Origin: Lindgomyces ingoldianus
Taxonomy: Eukaryota > Ascomycota > Dothideomycetes > Pleosporales > Lindgomycetaceae
Assembly: GCF_010093535.1 (NCBI RefSeq)
Contig: NW_022985165.1
Coordinates: forward strand, 600,451-664,450
Length of the DNA stretch: 64,000 nucleotides
Direction of reading: 5' to 3'
Both the position numbers and the translations under genes were made by a program. Of the stretch, positions 13,191-24,419 are shown piece by piece; the first letter of the stretch is position 1, and each line of letters opens with the position of its first letter. The notes under the pieces were generated by a model. The model was not told the DNA's origin and did not search any database. It saw only the letters and a program-made list of their open reading frames with translations.

Positions 13191-13805
13191 TAGAACACCT
13201 AAACTATAAGGAGATTAACAAGCTCACCTAAGAGTTCCTTAGCGCGCTGGCGACGCGCTAGGAGCCCAGGGGAGACAACACCCTGCTCCTCCTTCTCCTC
13301 CACCTCCTCTACCTCTTCTACCTCCTCTTCCTCTTCCTCTTTCTCTTCCTCCTCCTCCTTCTCCTCCTCCACATCCTCTTTAAGCAGAGCTTAAAAAACT
13401 AGCTAAAGCTAGAACGCAGCCTATAGCCTGTTAGTCTAATCTAAGGTATAACGCATGATCTCTACAGAGAAGCTTACCCACTTGTCCTCCGCAACAAGCG
13501 CCGCAACAAGGCGCCGCGCATACACAACAGCGACAGGGGGACTGCAAATAGGTCAAAACTAGATCACCCTACACACTGCTACAGGGCTTACAGGGGCAGG
13601 CAGCTGTGCCCGGAGGAACAGCGCTAACAGCGCGAACCGCCAGTGGCAGAATCATAGCACTCCCCACTAGAGCGCCCTGTGAGCGCACTCTTTATGCAGC
13701 CTAGACAGGACTGCGCGCGGAGCGCACCAGGGGGAGGCCGGCGGGGAGTCGAGGCCGGAGCGGGGAGCGGGCGCCGACGGGGGGTGGTGGGCGCGGGCTT
13801 GCGAC
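13190..13805. other. Unmutated GC-rich patch with polypyrimidine tract
   Basis: A sharp departure from the AT-rich surroundings: TCA, CCA, CGG and TGG are frequent here, so it escaped RIP. At 13284-13382 there is an almost pure C/T tract of CTC, CTT and TCC units. On the minus strand it would read as a run of Glu/Lys, but no ATG opens that frame. From 13600 to 13805 the sequence is very G+C rich (GGGGAGGCC-like). I recognise no gene. It could be the end of the copia element, captured host DNA, or a short insertion younger than the last RIP cycle. Confidence 0.55.
13284..13382. repeat. CTC/CTT polypyrimidine microsatellite
   Basis: About 100 bp of imperfect CTC, CTT and TCC triplets with few purines. 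Simple-sequence tract; no function inferred. Confidence 0.85.
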
Positions 13806-14126
13806 TATAAAAAAAAGACTATATTTAGTAGTTATACAGCCTAATAATTAACTACATTAAGGGTTTACTAAAGCTACTAAAATTATACTGCTCTTCTATT
13901 ACCTATAGTTTAAAGACACTTAAATTATTAATCTACTTATTTATTAAGAAGTTTAGAATAGGTTTAAAGAACATTTATTCTCTTACTATTACTTTTATTT
14001 TAGTAAATGCTTTTTATTTTAACATAAAAAAATTAAGTTTTTTTTTAACTTTTATTTATAAAATTAAGTATTTAATTAAAGATAAGTAAGCATTACTATT
14101 AAATAATAAATATAAAACTAAAGTAT
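13806..14126. other. AT-rich RIP-mutated flank, no motif recognised
   Basis: Begins abruptly after the GC-rich patch at 13805. AT-rich with the YCR-depleted signature. It abuts the pogo element at 14129 and is probably the 5' part of the gypsy element whose reverse transcriptase lies at 15982-17943. I see no readable domain here. Confidence 0.5.
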
Positions 14127-14128
14127 TA

Positions 14129-15979
14129 ACGTATTCCACCACTAAACCCGCTAAACCACCAAACCTAACAAAATCTCTTAGCATTGCGAACACCACATAC
14201 AAGACGCGATGTCTAAACAACACAAGACTATACTAACTTAGCAAGAAGGCAGAATTGTCCTTGCGCTCTAGGCCTACTACTTATGCTAATTTAAACGCGT
14301 ACAACAAGCTGCAGTAGCTTTTAACATGCCCTATTAGTAGCTTACTGCTTAGCTTAACAGAATTACGTTTTAACCTACTATATAACTAAATTGCTAGAAA
14401 CTTACTGCAACTAAAAAGTAGATAATTATATAATATATTCTTAACCTTAATTTACAAGAATTTGCGCCCTAGCTGTGTAAAGTAGTAGATATAGCAAATA
14501 GACTATTAGCTGCGTGTAGTAAGACACTAGTAAGAACAAACTAGCCTACACAGTTTATGTCTTGTATAAAGAAGCTTAAGATAGCGTTTAATTAAGTAAA
14601 AGACTACTAAAGAATACTCTAAGAAAACCTAAAGTTAATTATAAAGTAGTTTAAGCTTATATAAGACATAATAGTAAAATATAGTGTTTATAACAATAAT
14701 ATCTATAACTTTAATAAGACTAGCTTCTAGATAGGCATAATTAGCACTATAAAAGTTATTATAGGTTTAGAAAGATATATAAGGCTTATTCTTACATAGC
14801 TAGGTAACTAGAAATAAGTTACTATAATCTAAAGCATCTGCGCTGCTAGCTACGCTACCCTGCTATTTATTATCTATAAAGGACATGTCTATATCTCTGC
14901 CTAGTATAAGAAAATGTTAATACTATGTAATTAAAAGCTATTAGTTTTTAAAAATAGCTAAATAAATAACACACTTAGTCTTAAGTAGTTAAAGCACTTT
15001 AATAAGCATATAAAGATGTGTTAGGTAGAGGTATATAAGCTGCTTATACTAGATAGCTATAAAAGCTACCTAAACTAGAATTTTAAAGATTATTGCTTTA
15101 TATAAAAGATTCTTACGCTTTATATGCCTGCGCATTTATTACATATCCTCTAGCTACTTAATGTAGTGTGCTTCTTACTGTTAAAGCTTAAGTACTCTTA
15201 GCGCATATAAGACTTAGCATGCTAATATGTGCAGTATGTTAATAAAGAACACTTTTTTCTAGCCTTTAAAGACATGTTTTTAAATGTTTTTATGTATAAT
15301 AACTATAAAAAGGCTTTTAAGGCATCTAGACTAGTTTTTATTAACATGTAAGTAGTCTTTAATTGTCTTAATGTGCAGCTATATACTCTACTACTAGAAC
15401 CTCTACTAGAAACGCTATAGCAATTAAAGACCCTAAGTAATTTATATAAATTTAAATTATAATTAAAGCTTATATATAATTCCTTTATATAATTACTAAT
15501 AACAGCATAAGAAAGCTTTTTACAGCTTATAAAAAAAGCTAAAAAAAATGCTACATAGAAATATACTTATAAAGGCGTGTGTATAAGAGCTTAAAAAGTA
15601 ATTAGCAGACATAACTAAGTGTAAGAGGTGTAAAAGAAAGCAGATCTAGTAAGGTGGCATAATAGAGTATAGGACTGCAGCAGCGCAGGTAGCTGCTAAG
15701 GCGTCTGTAGTAGCTTAGCAGTTAAAGAAGGCTTGTAGTAGTAGTAATTAAGAAAGAGCCTAACTAGCTCTACAGTGCTGTGGGAACTGTAGGGAGACTA
15801 GGCACAACGCTTGTACATGTAAAAAAGATAAAAAAGAAGCACTAAAATTAGATACAGGCACATTATACATAAGTTCTCTATTTAGTTGTAAATAAAATTA
15901 GAGTTTTATATGTAGTGTTCGCAATGCCAAGAGATTTTGTCAAGTTCAGTGGTTTAGCAGGTTCGGTGGTGGAATACGT
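14129..15979 (+). mobile_element. pogo/Fot1-like DNA transposon, 1851 bp, plus orientation
   Basis: Terminal inverted repeats of about 70 bp (ACGTATTCCACCACTAAAC...) with TA duplications (14127-14128, 15980-15981). Decayed transposase on the plus strand from an ATG near 14208. DDE_1-type landmarks are visible: YNFNKTSF near 14705-14730, ILT then a stop then LGN near 14790-14810, VYISA near 14890. The C-terminal knuckle reads C-x2-C-x4-H-x4-C near 15775-15820 (RHNACTC-like). Second copy, in opposite orientation and nearly equal length, at 19892-21741. The 75-codon frame at 15915-16142 crosses the right terminal repeat and is not a gene. Confidence 0.9.
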
Positions 15980-15981
15980 TA

Positions 15982-17943
15982 AACTTAATGCTATTACTTA
16001 TAAAAATGTGTATTTAATACTATGTATAAATAAACTTTTATTAAAACTTATAAAGGTAGCTATTTTTACTAAGTTTAATATTTACATAGCTTTTAATAAG
16101 ATTAGAATAAACTCAAGCTTTAAAAAGTATACTACTTTTTAAACATAATATAAAATATATAAGTGTAAAGTTCTACTTTTTAAATTATGTAATAGCCTAG
16201 TAACTTACTAGTGCTATATAAATAACATATTAATTAAGTACCTAGATAACTTTTATATTGCCTATTTAAATAACATCTTAATTTACTTTAAAAATAAAGT
16301 AACTTATATTCTTTATATTAAAAAAGTTTTAGAGAGGCTTTAGTAAGCAAAATTATAAGTAAAGATTAAAAAAAGTAAATTTTATATTACTTAAATAAAG
16401 TATCTTAGCTATATACTTTTAAATAAAGGACTAAAGGTTAACTTATAAAAAGTAAAAGTTCTACGCAACTAGTAGGCGCTTACTACTATAATAAGTGTAA
16501 AATCCTTTCTAAGCTTTACTAGATTTTATTAATAATTTATTTTAAAAAAATTTTATATAGTAAAACTAATTATTACACTTTAAAGTTTTACTACCCCTTT
16601 TATATAAACTTTAGAGTGTAATATAGCTTTTAAAAAGCTAAAGTCTAAGCTACTAAAAATACTTATACTTTACTATTTTAACTTTATATTGTAAACTAAA
16701 ATTAAAACTAGCACTTTTAATAAAGTAGTAGCAGAAGTTCTATTCTAAAAACATGCTAATAGAAATTAGTGCTTTATTTTATTTTATAGTAAAGTTCTAT
16801 CTAGTTTAAAGCTAAACTAAAAAATACATAATAAAAAGCTATTTATAATTATTACTATGTTTAAATAATAAAAAGCTAAGCTTATATTAGTAATAATAAG
16901 CACTCTAGTATATACTAATTATTAGTTATTAAAGTATTTTATAATAACTAAAGTGCTAAATACTTATTAAGTTTATTAAGCTAAAAAGTTAGCTTAGTAT
17001 TACTTCTAAATTAAGTACACCCCTAGTAAAAACAACGCTAGAGTAGACATTTTTAGCTGTTATAAATAAAATATAGAAAATTTAAAAGTAGCTTAAACTA
17101 ATAACTAGTTAAAAGTTTTACTTGAACTACCCTAACTTTACTTTTAAATTAATAAGAAATTAGCTTAGTACTATATTACTTAAATAATAACTTAAGTAAC
17201 TTTACTAAATATTATAAAAAAACTAGACTAGGTTATATCTTTAAATTTTTTAAAATTAATTAACATATTACTTTAAAAGAATTAAGCTTTTTTTATATAA
17301 AAGTAAAAACTTTTACTTTACTATTATTAAATAAAAAATAGACTACTTTTTTATGCTAACTATTTATGTGTTTTAGTAGACTTACTACTATGTACTTAAC
17401 TTATCTAAGAAGTCTATAATTAAGTATCTTTAGCACACTCTAGTGCTACTAAGACTTATTAGTTACTATCCTAAAAGTACTACTAAAAGAGTATAAAGGC
17501 TACTTATAAATAATATATATAGAATTACCTTTTTTATTATAAAGCTTATCTAAAATAGACTTAAACCTTAGAGTTTATTTACTTTTTTTAATTTCTAATT
17601 AACTAATATAGCATTTATGTATTAATTTTAAGAATTTTTTTTAAAATAAGTCTAGTTATAACTAGATTATAGTTATAATTAATTACATGTCTAAATAAGC
17701 TATTTCTATTCTCTACTATAAAATAATTAATGCTTAAAAAATAGCTACTTTATTTATTTAATAAGTGTACTATTTTAGCTACATACTTAAAACTATTATC
17801 TTTAACTAAAGACTTTAGTTTATATCTAGTTTTTAGTCTAAATTTTGTTAAATTGTAAGTGTAAAAGTTAAGCTTTTTACTACTTATTATAAAAAAAATA
17901 AATAGCTAAATAAAGATTATAAATAAGTATATTAATTAAATAC
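15982..17943 (+). pseudogene. Gypsy pol remnant: reverse transcriptase and RNase H
   Basis: Plus-strand reading of a Ty3/gypsy polymerase. The catalytic region reads AYLNNILIYFKNK at about 16260-16298 (YLDD mutated to YLNN). It is followed by the usual KSKFYIT and KYLSYILLNKGLKVN, then FLSFTRFYQQFI-like connection sequence with Gln codons turned into TAG/TAA. RNase H and the start of integrase should occupy about 16700-17940 but are poorly readable. The element is interrupted by the fold-back at 17946 and resumes at 19048 with integrase end and chromodomain. Confidence 0.8.
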
Positions 17944-17945
17944 TA

Positions 17946-19045
17946 ACGTACTTCACAGGCGAGTTGCTCACACACTTAAGTTGCTTACTTTTGCTAAGAC
18001 CCTACTAAACCACCCTTCCTACACTAATGCATTCCCTATAACACTACTTAGACGTGCTAAAAAAATGTTAGATACAGCTTACGCTCTAAGCTTTTAAACA
18101 AGACATAAAACTTTTAAAAAAATGTGCTATAGCTATGTATAAAGTCCTATAAAAGATAATAAATAACTATAGCGCTAGACAACTTTTACAAGCTAATTCT
18201 ATAGCTAAATTATAAAGGCTAGGTAATAAAAAGAAGCAGGTGATTATTAAGACTATACTTAAGCTATATGCGCAAGGAATTTCCTCTTAGATAGCATTTA
18301 TAGCTAATATAGCTAATTCTTTGCGCGCTAAGCGTAATCTAGGCTATGTTTGCATAAACTAGCCTAGTATGTTTATAAAGCGTTATTTAGAGCTTAAAGT
18401 AACATTTAAGCGTAAGTATAACTATAAAAGAGCCTTTTATAAAAGTTCTAGAGTAATTTAAAGCAGGTTTAGCCTTATAAAGAATATTAAAGCTAAGTAT
18501 AGCATCTAGAATTATAACACGTACAACTTTAGCAAGATAAGGTTTATAATTAGCTAAATATCTTTTAACTATACTTGCGCTTAAAACTTTACTTTAAGCT
18601 CTAAATAACGCTTTACAAATGTACTAGGCTAGTTTATGCAAACATAGCCTAGATTATGCTTAGCGCGCAAAGAATTAGCTATATTAGCTATAAATGCTAT
18701 CTAAGGGGAAATTCCTTGCGTATATAGCTTAAGTATAGTCTTAATAATTACCTGCTTCTTTTTATTACCTAGCCTTTAAAATTTAGCTGTAGAATTAGCT
18801 TGTAAAGGCTGTTTAGCGCTGTAGTTATTTGTTATCTTTTATAGGACTTTATATATAGCTATAGCATATTTCTTTAAAAGTTTTATGTCTTATTTAAAAG
18901 CTTAGAGCGCAAGCTGTATCTAACATTCTTTTAGCGCGTCTAAGTAGTGTTGTAGGGAATGCATTAGTGTAGGAAGGGTAGTTTAGTAGGGTCTTAGCAA
19001 AAGTAAGCAACTTAGGTGTGTAAGCAACTTGCCTGTAAAGTACGT
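17946..19045 (+). mobile_element. 1100-bp fold-back element of pogo origin, copy 1
   Basis: Flanked by TA duplications (17944-17945, 19046-19047) and beginning ACGTACTTCACAGG. The left arm (17946-18420, about 475 bp) and right arm (18570-19045) are inverted copies; about 149 bp of unique loop lie between. Read on the plus strand, left arm plus loop encode the N-terminal half of a pogo transposase: a psq helix-turn-helix (STINN-like region near 18160), then AKRNLGYVCIN and FIKRYLELK, and in the loop KAKYSI...YNTYNFSKIRFII. The DDE core and C-terminus are absent, so it cannot be autonomous. Three further copies of identical length: 52035, 58628, 60756. Confidence 0.93.
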
Positions 19046-19047
19046 TA

Positions 19048-19889
19048 AAGCCTTTTATATTTTTTTACTAAGATAACTAAAGTTTCTTACTACTTTTAAT
19101 TAATTAGGCTTAGATAACCTTACTTTATATAATAATTAAAATGTCTTTATATTAAGTCTTATATAGCTCTAAACTATGTTAAAGCTAGGACTAGAAACAT
19201 TCTACAGAACCTATTATAGCTACTAATAAGCTAAATTATAAAGATGCCCTAGCATTAGTAACCTACATGCATGCAGTCTAGGAGTTAGCTAAGACCTATA
19301 TAAAAAAGGCCTAAGATTAGATGCAAACTATAGTTAACTGCTACTACTAGCTAGTTAACTAAAAGGTTAGTAACATAGTCTACTTAAACACTAAAAACCT
19401 AGCTATTTAAAAACCTAGCTAAAAACCATCTAAATAATAAAAAAGCTTTTTTAAAGTACTTAAATAAGTTAAAAACTTACACTACTTAAAGCTACTTTTA
19501 AAGTTAAAAATACATAACATCTTTACACTAAATATACTTTATAAAGACTTTTAAAATCTACATTTAAAATAAGAACTTTTAAAACCCCCTAGAATTACTA
19601 TTAATAAAGTAGAAAAGTAAAAAGTAAAAAAAATACTTACTAGTAAGCTTTACTAAAAAACACTTAAGTACTAAGTAAAATAAGTAAAACATAACTTTAA
19701 TTTAGTCTAGTATAAAGCTTTAAATTTTATAAGTTTTTTATAAACTAAAAGCTTTTTATAATAAGCATTTAAATTAGCTAAAACTTTTAAAAGCTTTATA
19801 TAAGTAAATTAAGGCCTTTAAAGCTAGTGTAAAAGGCATAAATTACTTAGTAAATAATAAAGTATAAAAGTAAAAAGTTAATTTATAGT
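19048..19889 (+). pseudogene. Gypsy pol remnant: integrase tail and chromodomain
   Basis: Continuation of the gypsy element cut at 17944. The plus-strand reading gives ALALVTYMHAVQELAKTYIK near 19240-19305, matching the end of gypsy integrases, then YLNTKNLAIQKPSQKPS-type sequence and SIKIHPVF-like LKIHNIFTLNILYKDF near 19500-19550. A chromodomain-like segment follows (about 19580-19700: KVKKILTSKLYQKTLKYQVK with stops at Gln). The second pogo copy at 19892 ends the readable part. Confidence 0.75.
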
Positions 19890-19891
19890 TA

Positions 19892-21741
19892 ACGTATTCC
19901 ACTACTAAACCCGCTAAACCACCAAACCTAACAAAATCTCTTGGCATTGCAAACACCACGTATAAAACTCTAATTTTATTCACAACTAAATAAAGAACCT
20001 ACGTACAACATGCTTACATCTAATTCTAGTGCTTCTTCTTTATCCTTTTTGCATGTACAAGCGTTGTGCCCAGTCTCCCTACAGTTCCTATAGCGCTGCA
20101 GAGCTAGTTAGGCTCTTTCTTAATTACTACCACTACAAGCCTTCTTTAACTACTAAGCTACTACAGACGCCTTAGCAGCTACCTGCGCTGCTGCAGTCTT
20201 ATACTCTATTATGCCACCTTGCTAGATCTACTTTCTTTTACACCTCTTATGCTTAGTTATGTCTGCTAATTACTTTTTAAGCTCTTATACACGCGCTTTT
20301 ATAAGTATATTTCTATGTAGCATTTTCTTAGCTTTTTTTATAAGCTATAAAAAGCTTTCTTATGCTGTTATTAGTAATTATATAAAGGAATTATGTATAA
20401 GCTTTAATTATAATTTAAATTTATATAAATTACTTAGGGTCTTTAATTGCTATAGCGTTTCTAGTAGAGGTCCTAGTAGTAGGGTACGCAGCTGTACGTT
20501 AAGACAATTAAAGACTACTTATGTGTTAATAGAAACTAGTCTAAAGGCCTTAAAAGCCTTTTTACAGTTATTATATGTAAAAATGTCTAAAAATGTGTTT
20601 TTAAAAGCTAGAAAAAAGCATTCTTTATTAACATACTGCACATATTAGTGTGCTAAGTCTTATACACACTAAGAGTACTTAAGCTTTAATAGCAAAAAGC
20701 ACACTACATTAAGTAGCTAGGGGATATGTAATAAATGTGTAAGCATATAGAGTGTAAAGATCTTTTATATAAAGTAATAATTTTTAAAATTTTAGTTTAA
20801 GTGGCTCTTATAGCTATCTAGTATAAGCAGCCTGTATACTTCTACCTAACATGTTTTTATATGCTTATTAAAGTGCTTTAACTACTTAAGACTAAGTGTG
20901 TTATTTATTTAGCTATTTTTAAAAACTAATAGCTTTTAATTACATAGTATTAACATCTTCTTATACTAAGCAGAGATGTAGACGCGTCTTTTATAGATAA
21001 TAAATAGTAGAGTAGTGTAGCTAGCAGCGCAGATGCTTTAGATTACAGTAACCTATTTCTAGTTACCTAGCTATGTAAGAATAGGCCTTATATGTCTTTC
21101 TAAACTTATAACAACTTTTATAGTGCTAATTATGCCTATCTAGAAGCTAGTCTTATTAAAGTTATAGATATTATTATTATAAACACTATATTTTACTATT
21201 ATGTCTTATATAAGCTTAAACTACTTTATAATTAACTTTAAGTCTTTTTAAAGTATTCTCTAGCAGTTCTTTACTTAATTAAACGCTATCTTAAGCTCCT
21301 TTATATAAGATATAAACTACATAGGCTAGTTTATCTCTACTAGTGTCTTACTACACACAGCTAACAGTCTGTTTGCTATATCTACTACTTTACATAGCTA
21401 GGGCGCAAATCCTTGCAAATTAAAGTTAAAGATATATTGTATAATTATCTACTTTTTAGTTACAGTAAGTTTCTAGTAATTTAGTTATATAGTAGGTTAA
21501 AACATAATTCTGTTAAGCTAAGTAGTAAGCTGCTAATAAAGCACATTAAAAGCTACTGCAGCTTGTTATACGCGTCTAAATTAGTATAAGCAGTAGGCCT
21601 AAAGCGTAAGGACAATTCTGCCTTCTTGCTAAGTTAGTATAGTCTTGTGTTGTTTAGACATTACGTCTTGTACGTAGTGTTCGCAATGCTAAGAGATTTT
21701 GTCAGGTTCAGTGGTTTGGCGGGTTCGGTAGTGGAATACGT
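19892..21741 (-). mobile_element. pogo/Fot1-like DNA transposon, 1850 bp, minus orientation
   Basis: Same family as 14129-15979 but inverted; TA duplications at 19890-19891 and 21742-21743. The transposase start lies near 21660 on the minus strand. The C-terminal knuckle (GNCRETGHNACTC, Gly-His retained) is read near 20100-20040 and is less mutated than in the other copy. The plus-strand frame 20259-20648 (129 codons) is antisense to this transposase. Stops fall where RIP makes them from Trp, Gln and Arg codons. Together with the plus-oriented copy it forms a 1.85-kb inverted repeat pair separated by about 3.9 kb. Confidence 0.9.
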
Positions 21742-21743
21742 TA

Positions 21744-22271
21744 TATATAATAGTATTATAACTCTACAGACATAGCGCTAAGAAGGTTTAATAGTAAGCT
21801 ATTAAACACTTTTAAACTTTTCTTTACTTTTTTCTTTACTTTTTTTTTCTTTTTTCTCTCTCTTTTTTCTAGACTTTTTTTTAAACCCCTTTTACTTTAT
21901 TCTTAGCTACCTAAAAGTGCTGTAATGTTTACTTAAAAGTTAAACACTAAAGCTTTTAAGGCTAAAACTTAATAAAGCAGCTTAGTGTTTTAGTAGAATA
22001 AATAAGGCTACTTAAATACTAGCTATAGAAAGACTAGCTTTTTAACTCTTTATAACTTATACTACTTACACTAGGGTTTAAGTAAACTTTAAAATAGCCT
22101 TAAAGGCTCTCTTTTTATTCTTTTTACTTTCTATGTTTTAGGCTGCTGCTTATAGCTTAAAATAGCTTTAAAAAACTAAATTTTTTTTATAATATAAAAA
22201 GACTTACATGCGTGTTAGTAAACTATACTTTAGTAGTATTAAACTATATTTATATAAAGTTATATTTTTAT
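21744..22271. other. AT-rich gap with pyrimidine tract
   Basis: RIP-type sequence between two pogo elements. A T/C-rich run lies near 21815-21875. Presumably the 3' end of the gypsy element read at 19048-19889, but I cannot recognise its LTR. Confidence 0.5.
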
Positions 22272-22273
22272 TA

Positions 22274-24099
22274 ACGTACCTAACAGGTTGGCCAGCTACT
22301 TTTGCCAAGCCCCTACCACACTCTACCTATCTACATAATGCCTTAACAACAACACTAGATTAAATCTTCTAAAGAATATTAGATACAGCTTACTTTTTAA
22401 GCTTTTAAATAAGACTTAAAACTTTTCTTTTAACATGCTACAGCAATTTATAATGTCTCTTACATAACACTAAGTAATTATCGCGCTAGACAGCCTTTAG
22501 AAGCAGAATGCTAGCCTAAATTAAGAAATCTAACTAAGCTTAAAAAAAGTAGTTATTAAGTATATACTTAAGCTTATTACGCGCAGATTTCCCTCTAGGC
22601 TTATAGCTATAGCTAATATAGCTAATTTCTTACGCGCAAAGCGCAATCTAGGCTAGGTTAGCTTAAACTAGCCTAGTATGTAAGTTAAGCACTACTTTAA
22701 GTTTACAATAAAGTTTAATTATAAGTAAAATTATAAAAAAGCACTTTATAAAGATCTAAAGGTTATCTAGAGCTAGTTTTGCCTAGTAGCTAATATAAAA
22801 GCTAAGTATAGTATCTAGAATAAAAACACATATAACTTTAATAAGTTAAGCTTTATAATAGGCTAAATATTAACTAGAGCAGTTATTATAGCTTTAGAAA
22901 GATAAGAATAGCTAAAGGTAATACAGTAAAGTAATAAAAAGTAGACAATAGTTATTTAAAGCATTAACATAATAAGGTAGGCTATTTTACCCTCTATTAT
23001 CTTTAAGGGCTGCTATTACTTTTTTGCTTAGTATAAGAAGAAGAATCTGCTTTAAAACTAGGTTATTATAGTCTCTAAGAACAGTTAGATAATAAATAAG
23101 CTTAAGCTGTAGTAGTTAAAGCACTTTAATACGCATATATAAAAAAAGGTTGTAAGCGCTTATTAGCTTTTTATTATTAATAGCTATAAAAGCTATAACT
23201 TGCTTAATTTTTAGTAGTACTATAAAAAAAAATTTATTACTATCTACATGCCTCTACACTTATTACACCTTTTATAGCCTCTTAATATAGGTTGTTTTGC
23301 CCCTCTAAAAAAGGCATATAAGCGCTAAGCTAAAGATCTTATGTGTAACTAAATTACTTATATTATAAAACTTAAGTTCCTACTATGCTTTATATGCGCC
23401 TATAATGCAGTAATTACTTCTAGTAATATCTAAAAAGGGTTTTAAGGCGCTAGTTTAATCTTATTTAACCTAGAATAGGTTAAAATAGCTCTTAACATCT
23501 AGTTATGTACTTTATTACTACTACTACTTATTAATAATAAGCTCTAGTAGTTATAAACCCTAAGTAATACCTTTAAATTTAAGTTATAATTAATGCTTAT
23601 AAAGGTAAAAATTTAAAGGCATGTAAATAGCTTACTAACATCTATAGTAAAGGCCTTTAAGAAGGTCTTAAAGGGGGCATTAATTATTGCGCATAAGCTA
23701 GTGTTAGCGTAAAAGAAGATCACAAAGCTTTAAGCAGCAAATAAGGCTGCCACACAACATAAATTACATAAAAGAAAGCAAATTTAGGTAGAAGAGACTT
23801 TAATAGTTAAGGATAGGGCTTGTCTAACTGCTCTAAAGGAGTTTAGAGCGCGTAGTAATAAAAAGAAGCTAAAAACGCAGGTGCGCGCTAAAGAAAGTAA
23901 GCTAAGTTAAAAGTAATATAAGTAGTGCAATTAAACTAGGCATAACTTGTGTATGTGTAAAAAAGTAGTAGAAGTAGACTCTAAATAATATCTTATGTTG
24001 TATTGCTTTATACAGGGCTAAAGTGGGCTGTTTTGCGCCAGAATAGGGTGGTTTTAGTGGGGGCTTGGCAAAAGTGGCCGGCCAACCCGTTAGGTACGT
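22274..24099 (+). mobile_element. pogo/Fot1-like DNA transposon, second family, 1826 bp
   Basis: Terminal inverted repeats of about 45 bp (ACGTACCTAACAGGTTGGCC...TTTTGCCAAGCCCC) with TA duplications (22272-22273, 24100-24101). The plus-strand transposase is decayed. Readable parts are AKRNLG near 22640, IKAKYSI...NTYNFNKLSF near 22800-22855, and a Cys/His tail RHNLCMCKK near 23940-23975. It is the closest relative in the window of the 1100-bp fold-back family, whose arms correspond to its first 450 bp or so. A copy in opposite orientation spans 48130-54644. The minus-strand frame 23902-24117 is antisense noise. Confidence 0.88.
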
Positions 24100-24205
24100 T
24101 AAAGCTTTTAAAGACACTCTAAAAACTATTTATAAACTAGTAAATAAAAAACTATTACAGCTAATAAAATAAACAACCTCTAGTAAGGTAAAAGAATAGT
24201 GCAGC

Positions 24206-24419
24206 TGTAACAGTGCTGCTTGTCAAGCTCCGCTGCTAGTTACATGATCTTGCTAAGGGTTAAGTGAGCGCGCTAGCGCCTTAGCGCTGTGCAAGCTTTT
24301 CTCTTGCTTAACCCTTCGCCCCCTTCACTCCCCATCCTAGTTTAGCTGAAATAGAGCCAACCTACTCTACCTTGCTTCCCTAGCTCTATACAGTAGTAGA
24401 GACAGTGCTTGTTATTACA
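24206..24419 (+). repeat. LTR related to that of the 2551-10966 gypsy, inverted
   Basis: 214 bp from TGTAACAGTGC to TGTTATTACA. Its right half is the reverse complement of the left part of LTR 2551-2825 (shared ACAGTGCTTGT, CTACTCTACCTTGCTTCCC). The other half differs, so it is a sister family. Flanks (GCAGC / TTAAA) do not match, so it is not a clean solo LTR. Since coding follows on the plus strand, it is probably the 5' LTR of a truncated gypsy element. It is only lightly mutated. Confidence 0.7.

Noticed and set aside
15915..16142. 75-codon open frame
   Set aside because: It runs from a transposon terminal repeat into gypsy pol in an AT-rich region; no domain.
20259..20648. 129-codon open frame on the plus strand
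   Set aside because: It is antisense to the decayed transposase of the pogo element 19892-21741, has no recognisable domain, and is open by chance because TGA codons are removed by the mutation process.
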